Positions 61,228 through 64,000 of a DNA stretch of 64,000 nt are shown here, in pieces. Position 1 is the first letter of the stretch, and each line of letters starts with the position of its first letter. Under the pieces are notes generated by a model. It had not been told where the DNA came from. It ran no database searches and saw only the letters and a list, made by a program, of their open reading frames with translations. The position numbers were made by a program, and so were the translations under genes. Source of the DNA: UBA8106 sp913052135 (lineage in GTDB: Bacteria > Acidobacteriota > Vicinamibacteria > Vicinamibacterales > UBA823); assembly GCA_913052135.1 (NCBI GenBank), contig CAJXDY010000001.1, positions 1-64,000 of the forward strand, given 5' to 3'.

Positions 61228-62388
61228 ATGTCTATTTCACGTCGTGACTTTGTTCGAGCGTTAGGTTTGAGTGGTGTGGCCCTACACTCGAGCTCCAAGG
61301 CAGGGGATTCGATGGAGTTGATGAGTCCACGAATGCCTAGCAGTAATCAGCCGTTTAATCGGTTATACGATGCCGGATTCATTAATCTCAGTTCGAACAC
61401 AAGTCCTCGAGGTCCCAGCGATGCTGTGCTTGAGGTTTTAAGAGGTCGTATCTCACCTAGCCTCGGACGATATCCTGAAAATACTGGTTTATTAATTGAG
61501 GCGATTGCTGAAAAAGAGAAGTCCTGCCCTGATCAAGTGTTGCTCAGCACGGGGTCTGGTGAGGTCTTGGTTGGCGCTGTTCATGCCTTTGTAACAGCAA
61601 CACGACCACTTGTTATTGGCATTCCATCATACGAGACACCAGTGGCAACTGCTGAATTACTGGACCTGCCAGTTAAATCGGTGCCGGTCGATGAACGATT
61701 ACAACTTGACCTCGACGCGATGGCCGAGGCTGCTGTTGGGGCGGGACTTGTTTATCTTTGTAATCCCAACAACCCGACTGGGGTAGCGCATTCGGCTTCT
61801 TCCATCAAGAAGTTCGTGGAACAAGTGCAGAATACATCTCCCGAAACAGCGATTTTGATCGATGAAGCCTATATAGAATTTGCGAACGATCCGACAGTGA
61901 GTACTGCGTTGCCGCTGGCATTGGCCTCTCCAAACATCATGATTACCAGGACCTTTTCGAAGATTTATGCGATGGCTGGTTTACGCATCGGATATGCACT
62001 TGGGCAAACTGAAACTCTTGAGCGTATGAGAAGGACGGCTCGATTTGGCAGCGTGACTGTACTTAGTGCGGCTGCAGGCTTGGCAGCATTACAAGATTCT
62101 GCCCATAGAAGCTGGGAAATTGAAGAGAATCGAAAAGTGCGAGAATTTACCTTGAATGCATTTCGTCAAATTGGTCGTGAGGTAACGAATTCACAAACTA
62201 ATTTCGTGTGGGCGAACGTTGGACAAACCTCCAAGTCGTTCCGCGACGCCTGTTTCGAGTTGGACGTCTTGGTGGGGAGAGATTTTAGACCCATAGGTAA
62301 TCACTACTCCAGGATTTCACTGGGGACCATGGACGAAATGCGCCAAGCTGTTCAAGTGTTCGAAACTGTACTGACAGAAAACGAGTGA
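61228..62388 (+). CDS. Class I/II aminotransferase (HisC-like) with Tat-type N-terminus
   Basis: A 386-residue fold-type I PLP enzyme. NLSSNTSPRGPSDAVLE and VYLCNPNNPTGV match histidinol-phosphate aminotransferases; the PLP Lys lies in RTFSKIYAMAGLRIGYALG. The N-terminus MSISRRDFVRALGLSGVALHSS is a twin-arginine signal, unusual for this enzyme. TAGGAGG lies just before ATG. It may be an exported or lipid-anchored transaminase; a cytoplasmic protein with a mimicking start is possible. Confidence 0.85.
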   Translation: MSISRRDFVRALGLSGVALHSSSKAGDSMELMSPRMPSSNQPFNRLYDAGFINLSSNTSPRGPSDAVLEVLRGRISPSLGRYPENTGLLIEAIAEKEKSCPDQVLLSTGSGEVLVGAVHAFVTATRPLVIGIPSYETPVATAELLDLPVKSVPVDERLQLDLDAMAEAAVGAGLVYLCNPNNPTGVAHSASSIKKFVEQVQNTSPETAILIDEAYIEFANDPTVSTALPLALASPNIMITRTFSKIYAMAGLRIGYALGQTETLERMRRTARFGSVTVLSAAAGLAALQDSAHRSWEIEENRKVREFTLNAFRQIGREVTNSQTNFVWANVGQTSKSFRDACFELDVLVGRDFRPIGNHYSRISLGTMDEMRQAVQVFETVLTENE

Positions 62389-62421
62389 TGACTGAATGTC
62401 CGTACCTGATTGAAAAGCGCA

Positions 62422-62449
62422 ACCAGTTATCAGAACGCACTGGTGTTTT
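62422..62449 (+). terminator. Weak terminator-like hairpin before the ligase gene
   Basis: ACCAGT (62422-62427) and ACTGGT (62439-62444) form a 6-bp stem with an 11-base loop, followed by GTTTTT. Too short for a convincing terminator, but it lies between the aminotransferase and the next gene. Confidence 0.25.
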
Positions 62450-62467
62450 TAGCACATTGGAGATGTT

Positions 62468-63850
62468 GTGACCCTACCACGAGATGGCTTTTTAACTCTT
62501 AAGCAGCTCACTGCGTTGGTGAACAGTGACGAGATCGATACAGTTCTTGTTGGTTTTCCAGATCTCTACGGTCGGTTGATGGGCAAGCGGTTTGATGCAA
62601 CATTTTTCCTGGAGACCGCTGAGCGTCAGGGCACGCACTGTTGTGATTATCTGCTGACTGTTGATATGGAGATGACCCCCGTTGCTGGGTACGAGCTCGC
62701 AAACTGGGAGAGCGGGTACGGCGATTTTCACATGATGCCTGATCTCTCAAGCTTACGGGTCGCGAGTTGGCTTGAAAAGACGGCACTGGTGATTTGCGAT
62801 CTTCATAATGGGGCAACCGCAGCACCGATCGATGAGTCACCGAGGGCTATTTTGAATAGGCAGGTGGCTGCTGCGTCGAAAGCGGGGTTTGATGCCTTGG
62901 GTGCATCCGAACTTGAGTATTACATGTTTGAGGACAGTTATCGCGAGGCGCACACACAGCACTATGATGGCCTACAACCAACTGGGTGGTACCTCGAGGA
63001 TTACGACGCGTTGCAGGGCACCCGTGTCGAACGTTTTAATCAGCCAGCACGACGGCATCTTGCGAGGTCTGGGGTGCCGGTCGAGACTTCAAAGGGAGAG
63101 TGGGGTCTAGGTCAGCATGAATTGAATATTCGTTACGCAAATGTGCTTGAGATGGCGGATCGCCACATCATTTTCAAACAGTGTCTGAAAGAAATAGCTG
63201 ATTCATTAGGTATCAGTGTCAGCTTTATGGCGAAGTACGCCAAAGATCAGGCAGGGTCGAGTTGTCACGTGCACTTGAGTTTACGGGCAGATGGACGAAC
63301 GGCGTTCACTGGTGACCAAACCCTTGGTCCAATTCGTTGCTCGAATATATTCAAGTGGTTTTTGGGTGGATGGATCGCTCATGTGCCAGACGTCATGGTG
63401 TTTTACGCGCCAAATGTAAATTCCTATAGACGATATCAAGAGAAGTCGTGGGCTCCAACACGGTTGGCTTGGAGTCACGACAATCGAACTGCTGGCTTTC
63501 GAGTGGTTGGCAGTGGTGAGAGTTTACGGATCGAATGTCGGTTGCCAGGTGCTGATTGCAATCCTTACCTTGTCTTTGCCGGGTCCTTAGCGTCTGGGTT
63601 GGACGGTGTGGCAAATAAAATTGAACCGCCACCACATTTTTCTGGGAATTTGTATGCTGCGACTGAGCAACCGAGTGTCCCGAGCTCTCTTGAGGAGGCC
63701 ACCAACCTTTTTGAGACAAGCTCTTTCGCACGTTCTGTGTTTGGAGACAGAGTCGTTCAGCATTATGCTCATTTTTTTAAGACGGAAGCTTCGGCCTACG
63801 ATGTATCCGTTGGAAATTGGGAACGAAAGCGCTATTTCGAGCGCATCTAG
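62468..63850 (+). CDS. Glutamine-synthetase-like gamma-glutamyl ligase (PuuA-type)
   Basis: A 460-residue GS-fold enzyme. VLVGFPDLYGRLMGKRFDA is the start of the beta-grasp, ELEYYMFEDSY has the metal Glu, GLGQHELNIRY, GSSCHVHLSL with the catalytic His and FRVVGSGESLRIECRLPGADCNPYL follow. The motifs fit PuuA/GlnT-type gamma-glutamylamide ligases more than biosynthetic GlnA, lacking an adenylylation Tyr site that I could find. A C26 hydrolase gene follows, as in the Puu route. GTG start at 62468. Confidence 0.88.
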   Translation: MTLPRDGFLTLKQLTALVNSDEIDTVLVGFPDLYGRLMGKRFDATFFLETAERQGTHCCDYLLTVDMEMTPVAGYELANWESGYGDFHMMPDLSSLRVASWLEKTALVICDLHNGATAAPIDESPRAILNRQVAAASKAGFDALGASELEYYMFEDSYREAHTQHYDGLQPTGWYLEDYDALQGTRVERFNQPARRHLARSGVPVETSKGEWGLGQHELNIRYANVLEMADRHIIFKQCLKEIADSLGISVSFMAKYAKDQAGSSCHVHLSLRADGRTAFTGDQTLGPIRCSNIFKWFLGGWIAHVPDVMVFYAPNVNSYRRYQEKSWAPTRLAWSHDNRTAGFRVVGSGESLRIECRLPGADCNPYLVFAGSLASGLDGVANKIEPPPHFSGNLYAATEQPSVPSSLEEATNLFETSSFARSVFGDRVVQHYAHFFKTEASAYDVSVGNWERKRYFERI

Positions 63851-63859
63851 CCAGCGGCA

Positions 63860-64000
63860 ATGACACGTCCCACAATCGGCCTGTCCATGTATGGTAGAGA
63901 TGACCGAGGACACTTCTATTTACCCTCCGAGTATGTCGATGCGGTGCGCAGAGCCGGTGCGAGTGCAGTTCTCTTACCTCCTGGCGAGCAAGATCTTGAT
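63860..64000 (+). CDS. C26-type gamma-glutamyl hydrolase (PuuD-like), 5' part
   Basis: The first 47 codons, MTRPTIGLSMYGRDDRGHFY through YVDAVRRAGASAVLLPPG, match the start of class I glutamine-amidotransferase-like C26 peptidases such as PuuD, which frees GABA from gamma-glutamyl-GABA. The catalytic Cys lies beyond the window end. Nine bases after the ligase stop, so the two are probably a unit. Confidence 0.8.
   Translation, partial: MTRPTIGLSMYGRDDRGHFYLPSEYVDAVRRAGASAVLLPPGEQDLD

Overview
The window reads as a contiguous stretch of a Gram-negative bacterial chromosome of moderate GC. It carries core housekeeping genes (ligA, secA, guaB, metG, rnpB, gcvTHP, hom-thrC-lysC-asd) and no insertion sequence, phage gene, CRISPR array or tRNA that I can see. 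An outer-membrane beta-barrel protein, Tat-exported enzymes, two sulfatases, a PQQ dehydrogenase and Na+/solute symporters suggest a marine or soil heterotroph that uses sulfated and glycosylated organic matter. The Acidobacteriota (Vicinamibacteria-like) are my best guess; this rests on gene-content resemblance only and is tentative.

Layout. 1-1131 (minus): sxtJ-like gene, DUF5989-type micro-gene and a NodU/CmcH carbamoyltransferase cut by the left edge. 1285-12788 (plus): glycosyltransferase, TtcA-like tRNA thiolase, dtd, an exported barrel protein, dapF, larC, a methionyl-tRNA synthetase split into two genes, tatD, a polyprenyl synthase and ligA. 12841-13258: rnpB, the RNase P RNA. 13380-20805 (plus): sugar epimerase, cupin, a duplicated-repeat membrane protein, metF and gcvT-gcvH-gcvP, with an unexplained 15-bp hairpin just before gcvT. 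20826-36262 (mostly minus): class IV aminotransferase, then nnrDE-tsaE on plus, then guaB, secA, an M23 peptidase, a two-gene microcompartment locus (aldehyde dehydrogenase and BMC-H shell protein) and a symporter-serine hydrolase-symporter operon.

36459-48141: PQQ dehydrogenase, UbiD-type decarboxylase and a THI5/NMT1-like binding protein on plus; the matching ABC permease and ATPase on minus; then two sulfatases and a PhoD-like phosphatase on plus. 48183-54643 is the aspartate-family operon hom-thrC-(LOR/SDH protein)-lysC-asd. In front of hom I see a complete attenuator: a sigma70-like promoter, a 44-codon leader ORF rich in threonine codons, an antiterminator segment overlapping its stop codon, and a strong intrinsic terminator. 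I consider this the best-supported new observation.

55672-64000 (plus) is a catabolic run: AgaS-like SIS protein, two PfkB kinases (one of the LacC/FruK type), a Tat-exported glycosylasparaginase-type hydrolase, a Gfo/Idh oxidoreductase, a Tat-signal aminotransferase, a glutamine-synthetase-like gamma-glutamyl ligase and the start of a PuuD-like C26 hydrolase. Together they suggest amino-sugar or glycoprotein-linker salvage beside a gamma-glutamylated-amine pathway. All functions are inferred from sequence motifs read by eye; no database search was run.
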